DNA from: Homarus americanus
Taxonomy: Eukaryota; Arthropoda; Malacostraca; Decapoda; Nephropidae
Assembly (NCBI RefSeq): GCF_018991925.1
Contig: NW_024735516.1
Span: forward strand, 107,501-171,500
Direction: 5' to 3'
DNA length: 64,000 bases
The translations under genes and the position numbers were made by a program. Within the stretch, counting starts at the first letter, position 1; each line of letters opens with the position of its first letter. Of this stretch, positions 34,973 through 46,769 are shown in pieces. Under the pieces are notes generated by a model that saw only the letters and a list, made by a program, of their open reading frames with translations, was not told the DNA's origin and ran no database searches.

Positions 34973-35101
34973 AGATCACTTGAGGATTTATTTCACCTGA
35001 TGATCAAACACCTCAATGCTACCAGAGGGGGAAGGTTAGGTTAGGTTAGGTTAGGTTAGCATTAAAAGGTGATATAATCTGGGGCTAATCCTCACGTGAC
35101 C
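34973..35101. mobile_element. Foldback element with (GGTTA)n core, copy 4
   Basis: The left arm AGATCACTTGAGGATTTATT plus CACCTGATGATCAAACACC and the right arm TCTGGGGCTAATCCTCACGT enclose about five GGTTA units. Confidence 0.7.
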
Positions 35102-35122
35102 TACATAGTCTGGAAGGTTATG

Positions 35123-35195
35123 TGTCATTAGAGTTGATAAGGCGTCTGGCTTCCGTGAGAGGAGGGTCGTGACTTGCTCACTACCATCAACACTT
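35123..35195 (+). mobile_element. tRNA-Arg-like relic, possible SINE head
   Basis: GAGTTGATAAGGCGTCTGGC closely resembles the D-arm and anticodon region of arthropod tRNA-Arg (GGATAAGGCGTCTG). A degenerate B box (GGGTCGTGACTTGC) follows at 35163. The T loop is not canonical, so it is a relic or SINE head, not a working tRNA. Confidence 0.4.
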
Positions 35196-35334
35196 TGATA
35201 AATGCGGTTAAGACTCAGTCAGGGGCTGAGCTTGGCGTAGACTGATGAGTGTACACACGGGAGATGATGGGGCACGGTAAGATATTTCTATATATACGTT
35301 GGCTACACAGATGCTGGCGGAGATATAGTGAGGT

Positions 35335-35930
35335 GGAGGTACCCAGGGACGTATAAAGAATTCACAAGGCAAAGAAATAAAGTTTGGAAGTTGATAAAGA
35401 TTATTCAGAAAGATGGAGAAAAAGCCGTGGCTTAAGACGTAAAGTTCAAACCCTCCAAAAACCTGGAAGTTTGTGAAGGATAAAGTGAAGACCAACATTG
35501 GCACAGCAGCTTTAGTGACCCAGGGAGAACCAAGTGTGGCTGAGGCGGACCATGAGGCTGTGTATAGTTAAGTCTGAGTCAGGTTAAAAATACTAACACT
35601 TCCTTGATGGACCAAATAACTCCTGTGCATTACATTAGAGGTCATAGGAAGAGCTGCACAGTGATATAAACACCCAGTCATCTGTTATCTTCCACACGTC
35701 TCTCGGAATTGACAGACTGCCTAAGGAATAGAAAACTGAAAATATTACTGCGTTATTCAAGAAGAGGAACCGGAATATGGCCAATAACTTGCAGACTCCA
35801 CAGACGCAGGCAGCTCTGGCAAGATTTACGAAACCGGTTTAAGGAATCGCATTGTAAGTCGTATATGAGGGAGGAGAACCCACGGACTGACGAATCATAG
35901 GGCTTAAAGCTGACCATTAATGCTGAACAC
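35335..35930 (+). pseudogene. Degenerate LINE pol fragment (CR1/Rex1-like)
   Basis: The plus strand reads TYKEFTRQRNKVWKLIKII, a stop, then FKPSKTWKFVKDKVKTNIG, the spacer typical between endonuclease and RT in CR1/Rex-type LINEs. Further on it reads DRLPKE, a stop, KTENITALFKKRNRNMANN, matching the early RT block usually written WK..NVT.IFKKG.R. Catalytic RT boxes are not visible downstream. Heavy decay suggests an old insertion. Assignment is by eye only. Confidence 0.6.
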
Positions 35931-36404
35931 AAGGAGAGTAATGGTGAACGAAAAAGAGATAGTAATTATGTAACTTCTGATGACATTACCAAAGATGCTC
36001 CAATATATTGAGGCTGCCGAGAGCAAGTTGGACCTACACAGCGTCCAGTGATGGTCAGACACTCGTGTTTGGACACCTTGTTTACATCCAGACAACTATT
36101 AGCTGATTGGCTGAACGGGAGTGTGAAAAGACAGAATGTATTATATGAAGAGTGGAAATGAAGACAATTTATTATCCAGACAAGACAGAGATGGGTAATG
36201 CTTTGAGATGTCTCGTGTATGTGTGTGTGTGTGTGTGTGTACTCCTTACCACTCTTGACGTCACCTCGACCCTCGCTCCACTAACAACAGATTAATGACT
36301 ATGAAATGTGACCTGAGATGACTTTAGTTTACCTCATATAAATTAGAAGGATGAATCAACCACTATGGCCTTCAGGTGAACCTTCGGTGTAGTGCTTATT
36401 AGCC
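35931..36404. other. Unique DNA with a short GT run and a CRE
   Basis: (GT)n at 36219-36240; perfect TGACGTCA at 36256-36263. No gene recognised. Confidence 0.4.
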
Positions 36405-36411
36405 CTCAAGG

Positions 36412-36638
36412 TCGACCTCACACCTCAGTACACCCTCTACACCTCAGTACAACCTCTACAACTCAGTACACCCTCTACAACTCAGTACACCCTCTACACC
36501 TCAGTACAACCTCTACAACTCAGTACACCCTCTACACCTCAGTACAACGTCTACACCTCAGTACACCCTCTACACCTCAGTACACCCTCTACACCTCAGT
36601 ACACCCTCTACACTTCAGTACACCCTTCACTTTTACAG
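36412..36638. repeat. 19-bp minisatellite, 12 copies
   Basis: CACCTCAGTACACCCTCTA units with CAACTC and ACAACC variants. Confidence 0.92.
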
Positions 36639-36880
36639 GTTATATAAGATCATTTTCTTCCCTCGGGGCGCCGGATGGTAACGGGTTAAAGAAGCGTCTA
36701 GCAGTAATTTCGACTCCAATTTTCCAACTATTTATTATTTCCGTAACTTGGGAGAGCTGGAGTGATGGGTCGTCGTGGGTTATCATATGGGACATCATGA
36801 GTCGTCAGGGGTTGTTTCATAGGTCGTCACACAGGTGGTCACATGGGTCGTCATTTTCAGGTACTGTACAAGGAAAAATC
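36639..36880. other. Unique sequence with GGTCGTCA words
   Basis: Repeated GGTCGTC / GGTCGTCAC words at 36765-36855 hint at a very degenerate 15-18-bp repeat. No gene recognised. Confidence 0.35.
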
Positions 36881-37084
36881 GGATAACCTGAATATGAAGC
36901 CTTCAGACCCAGAAGACCACAACCCCAACGCTACCTGTGTGGCTATGTGAAGGTAAGGTAAGGTAAGGTAAGGTTAGGTTAGGTTAGATTAATTTATATT
37001 ATGTTAAGTTAAATTATATTCGGTTTGCGTTAGGGTGGTTAACCTTCAGGTGAAAATAGTTGGTATGAAGCTTCCATTGATCCA
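36881..37084. mobile_element. Foldback element copy 5
   Basis: The left arm is decayed (GGATAACCTGAATATGAAGC); the core is GGTAA/GGTTA units at 36951-36985; the right arm is GGTGGTTAACCTTCAGGTGA followed by GATCC at 37079-37083. Confidence 0.65.
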
Positions 37085-37150
37085 AAAAAATCACATATTT
37101 CAAAACTTTTAAAATTTGAACACACAGGGTGGCTCGCGTGGGCATTGTTG

Positions 37151-37858
37151 GAACATAAGAACATAAGAAAATAAGGAGCCTCCAATAGGTCGGTTGGCCT
37201 GTGCATGGCAGCTCCTGTCGAGAGTTACTACCACTCTCTATCATCCATGAATCTATCCAGCCTCCTTTTGAAACTTTCCAGCGTTCCCGCACTTACTACA
37301 AAGTTGCTAAGCTTGTTCCACTCGTCCACCACCCTATTTGTGAACCAGTTCTTTCCTATCTCCCTCCTAAACCTAAACTTATCCAACTTAAATCCGTTGC
37401 TCCGAGTCCTATCCTGCTCGGATATTATAAGAACTTTATCCTATATCCCCTTTATTGATTCCTTTCACCCACTTAAATACTTCTATCATATCTCCCCGCA
37501 CTCTTCGTCTTTCTAGGGAATGCAAGTTAAGTTTCTTTAACCTATCCTGATATGGAAGGTTTCTAAGTCCCGGAATCATTTTTGTCATTCTTCGCTGCAC
37601 CGACTCTAGTGAATTTATATCCATTCTATAATAAGGGCACCAGAACTGAACCGCATAATCGAGGTGCGGCCTGACTAGCGCAAGATATAGGTGCAATAAG
37701 ACCTCTGCACTCTTGTTACTTACACTTCTAGATATAAAACCCAATACTCTGTTTGCCTTATTTCGAACATTAACGCACTGTTTTCTAGGCCGTAGGTCCG
37801 GGCTTACAAATACCCCTAGGTCTCTTTCACAAGTCGACTTCTCTAGGTTGATGTTGGA
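37151..37858 (-). mobile_element. CR1/L2-type LINE, 3' end
   Basis: The minus strand holds the last part of pol and ends in tandem TTCTTATG units (37151-37170), the short 3' terminal repeat typical of CR1-type LINEs. It is truncated 5' near 37858. No second copy was seen in the window. Confidence 0.88.
37207..37858 (-). pseudogene. CR1/L2-like LINE pol C-terminus
   Basis: One frame runs from the truncation (TCERDLGVFVSPDLRPRKQC, VNVRNKANRVLGFISRS) through LLHLYLALVRPHLDYAVQFW and RRMTKMIPGLRNLPYQDRLK to a stop at 37436. A one-base shift then gives FRFRREIGKNWFTNRVVDEW and ESFKRRLDRFMDDREW before the true stop. These blocks are the standard post-RT thumb and C-terminal region of CR1/L2/Rex LINEs. 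RT catalytic boxes and endonuclease are lost by truncation, so it has no activity. Confidence 0.88.
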
Positions 37859-37940
37859 GGCGGACGATCAGCCTCACTTCTACAAGACTTCACCCAGGCA
37901 GGTTAACATGCCTCCCAAACTTTACCAGAATAGTTACATT

Positions 37941-38107
37941 ACTTGAAAGATTATCACCCCAGCTTATTTTACCTGAAGATTAACCAGACCTAACGCGACC
38001 TTAACCTAACCTAACCTAACCTAACCTCCTCTCCCGCCCTCAGGTAATATTTGGTTGGTTAATCTTCCGGAAATATAAACTGGATGTCTTAACTTCAGGT
38101 GATGTAA
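37941..38107. mobile_element. Foldback element with (CCTAA)n core, copy 6
   Basis: ATCACCCCAGCTTATTTTAC and CCTGAAGATTAACC on the left; GGTTAATCTTCCGG, TGGATGTCTTAACTTCAGGT and GATG on the right; about five CCTAA units between. Confidence 0.72.
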
Positions 38108-38267
38108 AAGATATTCAAGAAATATTTATAATCTTTATTTCAGGAAGAACTTTATCGATTTTGGGATGAAACGGAAAATTAAAGATAAGATGGATATAAG
38201 ATTGGAACTGATTCTGGGAAATGTGATTATTTATATGCAGATTATTACCTTTAGGAGAGAATCACCG

Positions 38268-38313
38268 ACAGACAGACAGACAGACATATAGACAGACAGA
38301 CAGACAGACAGAC
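38268..38313. repeat. (GACA)n microsatellite
   Basis: Eleven GACA units with one interruption. Confidence 0.95.
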
Positions 38314-38357
38314 AGGCTGAATAAGCTTAACTTTTTCATCGTCACGTAAATGTTACT

Positions 38358-38880
38358 CCCCCCCACCAAGATCACCATAACAGAACCCTCCCCCACACAC
38401 ACTACAGAACCCCACACTACAGAACACTCCACACCACAGAATCCCCCACGCCCCAGACAGAACCCCCACACATACCTTTCACAGGAATACCCTACACACT
38501 ACAGCATCTCACATATCGCAGAACCCCCTCACACACACACTACAGAACACCCACACTACAGTATCCCCACACACTCACAGAACCCCCACTAGGATCAGCA
38601 CTACAGAAACCCCCACACACACACCACAGAAGAAGACCCCTACAAGCCACAGCAGAACCTCACACACACACACACCATAGAACGCCCAGCAAACTGCAGA
38701 ACTCTCACCAGGACTACTAACAGAACCCCTGTACACACCACAGAACCTCTCACCAGGATCACTACCACAGAACCTCTACACATACTTCAAGAAGACCCTA
38801 GCACGCCACAGAAACCCTCACACACTACAGAACGTCATATAAACTGCAGAACCTCTCTACCAGGACTAATACCATAGCAT
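38358..38880. repeat. Degenerate CAGAACCCC/ACACACTA repeat
   Basis: Irregular 16-30-bp units with the words CTACAGAACCCC and CACACAC, eroding to the right. Degenerate minisatellite. Confidence 0.7.
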
Positions 38881-40424
38881 TTCTAAAGGATTAATCTGAA
38901 GGCACCATACGAGCTGTCAGCCAAACGGTCCCTCCTTACTGGTACTTTTACTCCTACCATCGTGTCTGTCACTCAGAAGGCGTCTCCTACCACACGTGCT
39001 CAGTTAATGAATCATTCTACAGTGAAGGACCGAGAGAAAGATTCCTACACTCTGTATTGGTAGTAACGGAGACATAAGTGTAGGTGTTTTCAAGTAAATG
39101 TGTGATGTTGACAGGACTCTGATGTTATACACTGAACTTGATGTATTTTGCGAGTGATGTTTTTAAATGAAAAGTTAATTACTAATCATTGTCAGTCTTT
39201 ATCTTCTCATTAAGCGAGTTCCACTTTTTTCAAGAATTTTTTGCTTTTAATGATATTTCCTCTTGACAATTTTGAGTATTTTTACATTAATCAGAAATAT
39301 AACCTTTTGTTAATTTAGTCACGTTTTAATTAATTTTATCATCTTGACAGCACTATGACGTGATATAAGAACTTATTAAAAGATAGCGGGTGTAATACAT
39401 AGAGGCCACAAAACTTTTCACCAGTCTAGGATTTTAATTAGCCACATTATTAAAGATATTTAATTTGGTGATAACGGTGAGGGCCAGCAGGTGTGTCACC
39501 CCCGGGCTGTAATCTGGCACTCTTGGCCTCGCAGCACACAACATAGCAAACACAGCCATTTCTCAATATGAACTACTGTATTATATTCTGCTCCTCTCTT
39601 GTAATTTGAAGTATTTAATATATATAAAGGGTTTAGTGAGAGTGAAAGACTTAAGTTTTTAACTAATTAAATTTATAATTATCTCCTTCAGCTTTTCGGA
39701 TACTGTACAGATGCCGGCAATGTTATTGTACTTCCTGGTTTCATCTCGATGCTGAAACAGGGAGTTGTGGGCTCTTGGGTCTCTGGCAGTCTCAGTAAAC
39801 CTGGATGCAAATACATTAGAAAAAAATCTAATCATCTTTTGCCCAGGGATTAAGAGTTGTAGATCATCGTGGGATAGACTTGGTAGCTTCTCATCGCTTT
39901 GGTCTGCAGGAGCTAGAGAGGCAGTTGGTGGGTAAAAGTGTTCCCACACCAGCTGTTGGCCAGTGTTCAAGGGATAATTGGTTACCTGGTCAGGACGCTT
40001 TTTGCAGTCGTCTGGCCTAATGAGATGAGTTTTATTTTCTGCTGAGAATTAGGCTGTAGTTAGGCCCTGATTGATGTTGTCCTGACTGTGTTGTGGTGTG
40101 CGGGCTGTGTAGCAGAGGTATCACAGGTAAAACCACACAGCCTATACTGGTCAGCTCTCGTTCGTCAGCAGAGAAAGTATTATACAGTGCGGAGCAAAGC
40201 TGACACCAGGGGTACGAGGGTGGAGGAGGACCAATTGGGAAGTTTTGGATGGTCAGGAGGAAGACCCCTGCGTGGGGCCTCTTACAGCTTGAAGCCTGGC
40301 AATCTCATGCTCTGATGGTGCTTCCTCAAGCATTGCTGTGGCGATATTTTCCGTGATGGGGTTATCCTAGCTGGAGTGCTTGTGGGAGGTGGCCTGGGGG
40401 ATAGGTATGACATGTGTGTGTGTA
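38881..40424. other. 1.5 kb unique DNA
   Basis: A 103-codon minus frame (39659-39970) has a normal-looking composition (IRFFSNVFASRFTETARDPR) but no family I recognise. No RNA, transposon end or repeat was found elsewhere in this stretch. Confidence 0.4.
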
Positions 40425-40453
40425 ACATCATCATCATCATCATCGTCATCATC

Positions 40454-40489
<36 letters not shown>

Positions 40490-40500
40490 CGTAATAAATA
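40425..40500. repeat. (ATC)n and (AGT)n microsatellites
   Basis: CATCATCAT at 40427-40453 and about eleven AGT units at 40455-40489, adjacent to the 30-bp satellite. Confidence 0.95.
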
Positions 40501-40502
40501 AA

Positions 40503-40950
40503 TATGTGTATACGTGTGTGTCCTGGAGGTTGTGTATGTGAACACGTGTGTGTCCTGGAGGTTGTGTATGTGTATATGTGTGTGTCCTGGAGGTTGTGTA
40601 TGTGTATACGTGTGTGTCCTGGAGGTTGTGTATGTGTATACGTGTGTGTCCTGGAGGTTGTGTATGTGTATACGTGTGTGTCCTGGAGGTTGTGTATGTG
40701 TATATGTGTGTGTCCTGGAGGTTGTGTATGTGTATACGTGTGTGTCCTGGAGGTTGTGTATGTGTATACGTGTGTGTCCTGGAGGTTGTGTATGTGAACA
40801 CGTGTGTGTCCTGGAGGTTGTGTATGTGTCCTGGAGGTTGTGTATGTGAACACGTGTGTGTCCTGGAGGTTGTGTATGTGTATACGTGTGTGTCCTGGAG
40901 GTTGTGTATGTGTATACGTGTGTGTCCTGGAGGTTGTGTATGTGTCCCGG
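40503..40950. repeat. 30-bp satellite, about 14-15 copies
   Basis: Units contain GTCCTGGAGGTTGTGTATG, then TGTATACGTGT or TGAACACGTGT. One copy is shortened at 40820. Both strands stay open (up to about 270 codons) because the period is a multiple of three. Confidence 0.95.
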
Positions 40951-41059
40951 AGGTTTTCTTCTTAGGTTTTACTGTCAAGTGTGGAGAGTTTATTGTTGTT
41001 TTATTGTCCAGTGTTAGACTAAATGTTTCCCGCCAACTGTAAGGTGTAGGGAGTGAGGC

Positions 41060-41494
41060 ACCGTACCGCAAGTACTGCCAGTGTACCGCAAGCACTGTCA
41101 GTGCACCGCAAGCACTGTTACTGTACCTCAAGCACTGCCAGTGTACCACTAATAGTACCACTTCGACAAGCACTTCCACTGTTCCTCAAGCACTACCACT
41201 ATTCTACATGCACTACCATTATTCCTCAAGCACTACCATAGTTCCACAAGCATTAACACAGTTCCACAAGCACTACCATTATTCCTCAAGCATTACCACT
41301 GTCCCACAAGCACTACCACTGTTCCACAAGCATTACCACTGTTCTACATGCACTACCACTGTTCCACAAGCATTACCACTGTCCCACAAGCACTACCACT
41401 GTTCTACATGCACTACCACTGTTCTACATGCACTACCACTGTTCCACAAGCATTACCACTGTCCCACAAGCACTAGTACTGTTCCACATTCACT
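41060..41494. repeat. 20-bp satellite, block 1
   Basis: CACTACCACTGTTCCACAAG units, about 21 copies, with CATGCACT and CAAGCATT variants. The same family as 42344-44610. Confidence 0.92.
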
Positions 41495-42343
41495 TCTGTA
41501 ATGATGTCATGTTTTTTTTGAGTAAAGATTTTGTTGTTTTTAGAGTGAAATTTTGTGATAAATTCAGTTCCGAGACAACAGTTCCCGCCACACCGCCCAC
41601 TGCCCGTGAGTGCCTATGGGCCGTAAGCCAATCACAGTGATGTGTAAACATGACGTCAGAGGCACAGCTGAACTGATTGAATGAGCCTGGGGGAATCACC
41701 AAGTACATAACCAACCAATCCTCTTTTCAAATCCAGTCTGTGTTGGAGTGTTGTGTAAGAGAGGTGTAGTGTGCCTATGGAGGGAACAAGGCAGATATTT
41801 GTGTGAGTTCTATTCGATATATTCCTACTTTTTATATCTAGTGTGGGATAAAACAGTGGCATCTTCTAACTAATTACCTCAGAGTGTGGGTTTGAATGTA
41901 ACTGTCATTCATAAGAGCGTTTTAAATAAATGAAGAAAACCGTTAAGAAGAGTATTCAATTAATCCTGAGTAGAAGTAATAATGTAGCGAGTCATTAGTA
42001 ACAACCCAATTCTCTAGTACACTACAGTAGTTATCGTAGATTCCTTCATCCCTCCAGTTATTATCTCTAGATCTCTCTCCGTCTCCATTTATTCCCCTCA
42101 ACGTCGGGGTAACGGCTCCCACCCTCCCACCCCGACACATCTCCACACACCCTTCTCCCCCTCAGCCCCCTCACCACCGCCTCCTCCCTCTTGCTCCATC
42201 TCCCAGACCTTCGGTATAAATGATAAGAAAATAAGAAAGAAAAAGAGAAATGGTGTAAATATAAAGAAGGTTAGATAGATAATAAATTAGAACAGAAATA
42301 CATAGATAATTAAAGTAGAGTATATATAATTGTCATTTGTTAC
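41495..42343. other. Unique DNA between two blocks of the 20-bp satellite
   Basis: Apart from the motif cluster at 41.6 kb, nothing was recognised. Confidence 0.4.
41582..41658. promoter_or_regulatory. Promoter-like cluster: E2F-, GC-, CCAAT- and CRE-type motifs
   Basis: TTCCCGCC (41582-41589), CACCGCCCAC (41591-41600), CCAAT (41628-41632) and the perfect palindrome TGACGTCA (41651-41658) lie within 77 bp. No start codon, TATA box or gene is visible either side, so promoter function is inference. Confidence 0.3.
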
Positions 42344-44610
42344 TGTTCCACGAGGACTACCACTGTTCCACGAGGACTACCACTGTTCCACGAGGACTAC
42401 CACTGTTCCTCGAGGACTACCACTATTCCGAGGACTACCACTGTTCCACGAGGACTACCACTGTTCACGAGGACTACCTCTTCGGGGACTACATTCCACG
42501 AGACTACCACTGTTCACGAGGACTACCACTGTTCCACGGGCCTACCACTGTTTGAGGACTACCACTGTTCAACGTTACTACCACTGTTCAACGAGTACTA
42601 CCACTGTTCACGAGGACTACACTGTTCAACGAAATTACTACCACTGTTCTTGAGGACTACCACTGTTCCACGAGGACTACCACTGTTCCCCAGTGCTACC
42701 ACTGTTCCACGAGGGACTACCACTGTTCACAGGGACCTACTGTTCTGAGGACTACCACTGTTCCACGAGGACTACCACTGTTCACGAGGACTACCACTGT
42801 TCCACGAGGACTACCACTGTTCAGCAGAGTACTACCACTGTTCAGCTTGAAGTGCCACCACTGTTCCACGAGGACTACCACTGTTCCACGAGGACTACCA
42901 CTGTTCCACGAGGACTACCACTGTTCCACGAGGACTACCACTGTTCCACGAGCACTACCACTGTTCCACGAGGACTACCACTGTTCAACGAGGACTACCA
43001 CTGTTCCACGAGTACTACCACTGTTCCACGAGGACTACCACTGTTCCACGAGGACTACCACTGTTCCACGAGGACTACCACTGTTCAACGAGTACTACCA
43101 CTGTTCCACGAGTACTACCACTGTTCCACGAGTACTACCACTGTTCAACGAGTACTACCACTGTTCCAATGAGATCACCTGTCGTTCCACTTGAGTGACC
43201 ACCACTGTTCCACGAGGACTAACACTGTTCAACGAGGACTACCCACTGTTCCTCGAGTACCACTCACTGTCTCCACGAGGACTACTCTTCACTGTTCCAC
43301 GAGTACTACCACTGTTCCATCGAGTACTACCACTGTTCCACGAGTACTACCACTGTTCCAGATGAGATCACTACTGTTCCACGAGGACTAACACCGTCTC
43401 AATCTATACTACTCACTGTTCCACGAGGATTACCACTGTTCGAAAGTACCACCACTGTTCCACGAGGACTACCACTGTCTCGAGTACCACCCTTTCACTG
43501 TTCCACGAGGACTAGCCCACTGTTCAACGAGTACTACCACTGTTCCACGAGGACTACCACTGTTCCTCGAGTACTACCATCAACTCCACGAGGATCACTC
43601 ACTGTTCCTCGAGTACCACCACTGTTCCATTGAGACTACTTACATTCGTTCCACTTGAGTATTACCATCGTCTCCACGAGTACTACCACTGTTCTTCGCG
43701 TACCCACCACTGTTCAATGATAGATCTGTTTCATCGTTCCACGAGTAATACCTTCCACTGTTCATTTGAGTATTACTTGCATTGTTCGAGTACTACCACT
43801 GTTCCACGAGTACTACCACTGTTCCACGAGTACTACCACTGTTCCAAGAGTACTACCACTCTTCCACAGGTACTACAACTGTTCCACGAGTACTACCACT
43901 GAACACGAGCACTACCACTGTTCCACAAGCAATACCACTGTTCTACGAGTACTACTACTATTCCACGAGCAACACCACTGTTCCACAAGCAATACCACTG
44001 TTTCACAGGCACACCACTGTTTCACAGGCACACCACTGTTCCACGAGCACTAACACTATTCCACGAGTACTACAACTGTTCCACGAGCACTACAACCGTT
44101 CCACAAGCGCTTCTACTATTCCACAAGCACTGCCACTTTTTCCACAAGACTGTCACTATTATACAGGCACTGACAGTTCCACAACCAGTGACAGTGTTCC
44201 ACAAGCACTGACAGTGTTCCACAAGACTGTCACTATTATACAATCACTGACAGTGTTGCACAAGTACTGACAGTGTTGCACAAGACTGTCACTATTCTAC
44301 AAGCACTGACAGTGCTCCACAAGTACTGACAGTGTTCCACAACATTGTCACTATTCTACAAGCACTGACAGTGTTCCACAAGACCGTCATTATTCCACAA
44401 GCACTGACAGTGTTGAACAAGCACTGACAGTGTTCCACAAGACCGTCACTATTCCACAAGCACTGACAGTGCTCCACAAGCACTGGCAGTGTTCCACAAG
44501 ACCGTTATTATTCCACAAGCACTGACAGTGTTGAACAAGCACTGACAGTGTTCCACAAGCACTGACAGTGCTCCACAAGCACTGACAGTGTTCCATAACC
44601 AGTGGCAGTG
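42344..44610. repeat. 20-bp satellite, block 2, about 110 copies
   Basis: The left part is CGAGGACTACCACTGTTCCA. Cleanest copies are at 42860-43170 (100% length regularity). The middle is CGAGTACTACCACTGTTCCA with many indels (43190-43770). The right part (44100-44610) drifts to CAAGCACTGACAGTGTTCCA, which contains the palindrome CACTG-A-CAGTG. Frame-open stretches are artefacts. Confidence 0.95.
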
Positions 44611-45074
44611 TGCCATAAGTTGTATTATACAGTACCACACCACAACCAGTGGCATAAGTTGTATTATACAGTACCACATCACAACAGCATGGTGATAGTG
44701 TAACCCAACCATTAAGTGGTGTGTTTGTGTACCAGGAGTATCTCGCCGCTCTCACACACAACACAGCACCACAAGTACTCGTGCAGTGAGATGTAAACAT
44801 TGAGGCACACAAACAGTGTTACCACAACCACTTACATTGGTGTCCCGGAAATATTCAAACACTCAACCAGTGTTACCCGAATAAAGGTCCATCTTTGGAT
44901 TACTCGACTCGTTGCTGTCTCCTTAAATCTGGTAAATTGTCTAATGGCAGCAATTTCAGGGCCCTGGAGGCTGAGGCTGGCTGGTCGTCGACAACAATGG
45001 CCAGATTAATTTTGTTTAGACACATTTAATGTTACTTTCGTCGACCCAACACCACCTTCCACCCCGCTGTACTG
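44611..45074. other. Satellite edge and unique DNA
   Basis: Two copies of a block of about 45 bp (AAGTTGTATTATACAGTACC) lie at 44615-44690. The rest is unique and no gene was recognised. Confidence 0.45.
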
Positions 45075-45079
45075 AAAAT

Positions 45080-45293
45080 AAAGGTATAACCGAATTTACG
45101 GATGTACGAGAGGTAGTATAACCGGATATACAGGTGTACGTGAGGTAGTATAACCGGATATACGGGTGTACGAGAGGCAGTATAACCGAATATACGGGTG
45201 TACGAGAGGTAGTATAACCGAATATACGGGTGTACGAGAGGCAGTATAACCGAATATACGGGTGTACGAGAGGTACTATAACCGAATATAAAT
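45080..45293. repeat. 32-bp satellite, about 7 copies
   Basis: ATAACCGAATATACGGGTG followed by TACGAGAGGTAGT. Confidence 0.93.
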
Positions 45294-45704
45294 AATAAAG
45301 AACAATTGCCATCATAATCATCACTATCACCATCACCATCACTACCATCATTCTACAACCACCACCATGCCTCGGCTATAACCCACTATCTCCCCCCACC
45401 TTCACCACCATCCTGCCACACTTATATCACCTGTATCGTCAGCCATCAGGTAGCTCCTCCTCCTCCCACGTTGGCTCACCTCCCACTCTTAGTTTCTCTT
45501 CTCTATTAAATATTAAACCTTCCTTCTAGGCATTTCTGTCTTATTAACTCTCCTCCTTTAGTTGATAATTTCTCTTCCCTTTATCTTCGCCGCAATGCTC
45601 CTTCACTCTCTCTCTCTCTCTCTTACGGGTACTTTAACGGGCAATGTTCGCCTTCGGTGGTTTTGGCATTCTGAGTACCGCTGGCAAGGCAGTGGGCACG
45701 TACT
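45294..45704. other. CAT/CCA-rich and unique sequence
   Basis: CATCACTACCATC-type triplets at 45310-45415, a TC run at 45607-45622, otherwise unique. Confidence 0.45.
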
Positions 45705-46288
45705 ATTACTACTACTGCTACTACTACTTTGCTGTCACACGGAATCGAATATGACGATCATCCAGCTATGATCCAATGATATGAGTTATTAAGGATGTCA
45801 CCTTCGTTGGTGAGTTCTGAGGAGACTAAAGAGGCCAATACAGGACCGACAGGGTCGATCACAGAGATTGCACAAGTGCAGGGCTACATCTAGTGCGGGA
45901 GGGGCGGCGGCATCGTCTTTCCGGGGTTGGTGCATATTTGCCTCGGTATGCAGTCGGGCTAACTCGAAAGTATTGACACCTCGTGTGGTGCTCCTCCAAG
46001 TGTTACGGTGTAGAGTAATCGTCTCCCAGGTGAGGGGGTCGATTTGGCACTTTTTCAGGTTTGTCTTAAGACTATCCTTATACTTTTTCAGTTGCCCGAC
46101 AGCGTTACGTTTACTATTTATTAGGTGACTATAAAGTAGCTGCTTTGGCAATCAACTGTCGTCCATGCGGGTAACATGGCCAGACCAACGTAGTTGTTCA
46201 TGGATAATGGTAGCTTCGATGGTCTTACAGTTAGTATCAGCGAGAATACTGACATTTGTTCTCTCCCTTGCCCAACGATTTCGGAGGA
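45705..46288 (-). mobile_element. RTE-type LINE, copy 3 (3' fragment)
   Basis: The minus strand begins at SILRNRWARERTNVSILADT (46288) and runs through IIHEQLRWSGHVTRMDDSRL, LKTNLKKCQIDPLTWETITL and RSTTRGVNTFELARLHTEAN to the same 3' end as copies 1 and 2, followed by AGTAGTAGCAGTAGTAGTAA. Its 117-codon frame (45798-46151) is the longest C-terminal frame of the three and ends in a CNLCDRPCRSCIGLFSLLRT Cys/His motif. 5' truncation is exactly at a 12-bp minisatellite. Confidence 0.9.
45798..46287 (-). pseudogene. RTE C-terminal domain with Cys/His finger (copy 3)
   Basis: This is the C-terminal part of the LINE protein. One frame change near 46150 separates SILRNR...THRMDD-type text from the 117-codon stretch ending LCNLCDRPCRSCIGL...RTHQRR. 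The CxxC...H pattern resembles a C2H2-type zinc finger. The function in RTE elements is uncertain, and catalytic domains are absent. Confidence 0.75.
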
Positions 46289-46289
46289 T

Positions 46290-46420
46290 GGACACATCAA
46301 CACCCACGTCAACACACCACACGTCAACACCCACGTCAACACACCACACGTCAACACTAACACATCAACACCCACGTCAACACCCACACATCAACACCCA
46401 CACGTCAACACCCACATGTA
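46290..46420. repeat. 12-bp minisatellite
   Basis: CAACACCCACGT units with CACACCACACGT variants; borders the RTE truncation. Confidence 0.9.
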
Positions 46421-46727
46421 ACTTCTTGCCCAACTTATTTTTTTGTAATCCCATCTTAACGCCTCTATCCCTTACTTTCTCGTCTTTTCTCTTCCAATAG
46501 CCTCATCCTAAAGTACCTTGAGCACACAGTAAGAAATTTTCTCGTTGGTAATATTTTTTCCACCACAGATATATATTAATGATAATATTTCCTTTACTAC
46601 TGAAATATGCAATTGGTAATATCGATATATTTCTGATTATTTAAGCTTGTCGAAGATGAGCTTTGTACACTGTGTTGGTATAGTTTGTGTTTATTATTGT
46701 TTTGATGTTTATTAAGATTGTCGGTTA

Positions 46728-46730
<3 letters not shown>
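46421..46730. other. Unique AT-rich DNA
   Basis: Nothing recognised. Confidence 0.4.

Positions 46731-46766
<36 letters not shown>
46731..46766. repeat. (GT)n microsatellite
   Basis: Eighteen GT units. Confidence 0.95.

Positions 46767-46769
<3 letters not shown>

Noticed and set aside
39659..39970. 103-codon minus frame as a host gene
   Set aside because: Composition is reasonable, but no homologue is recognised, and there are no splice signals or codon bias strong enough to call it.
40367..41179. 270-codon minus frame rich in HTHNLQDT repeats
   Set aside because: A 30-bp satellite artefact extended by ATC/AGT microsatellites.
44390..44812. 140-codon Cys-rich minus frame (CQCLWSTVSACG)
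   Set aside because: The drifting end of the 20-bp satellite; Cys residues come from the repeat.
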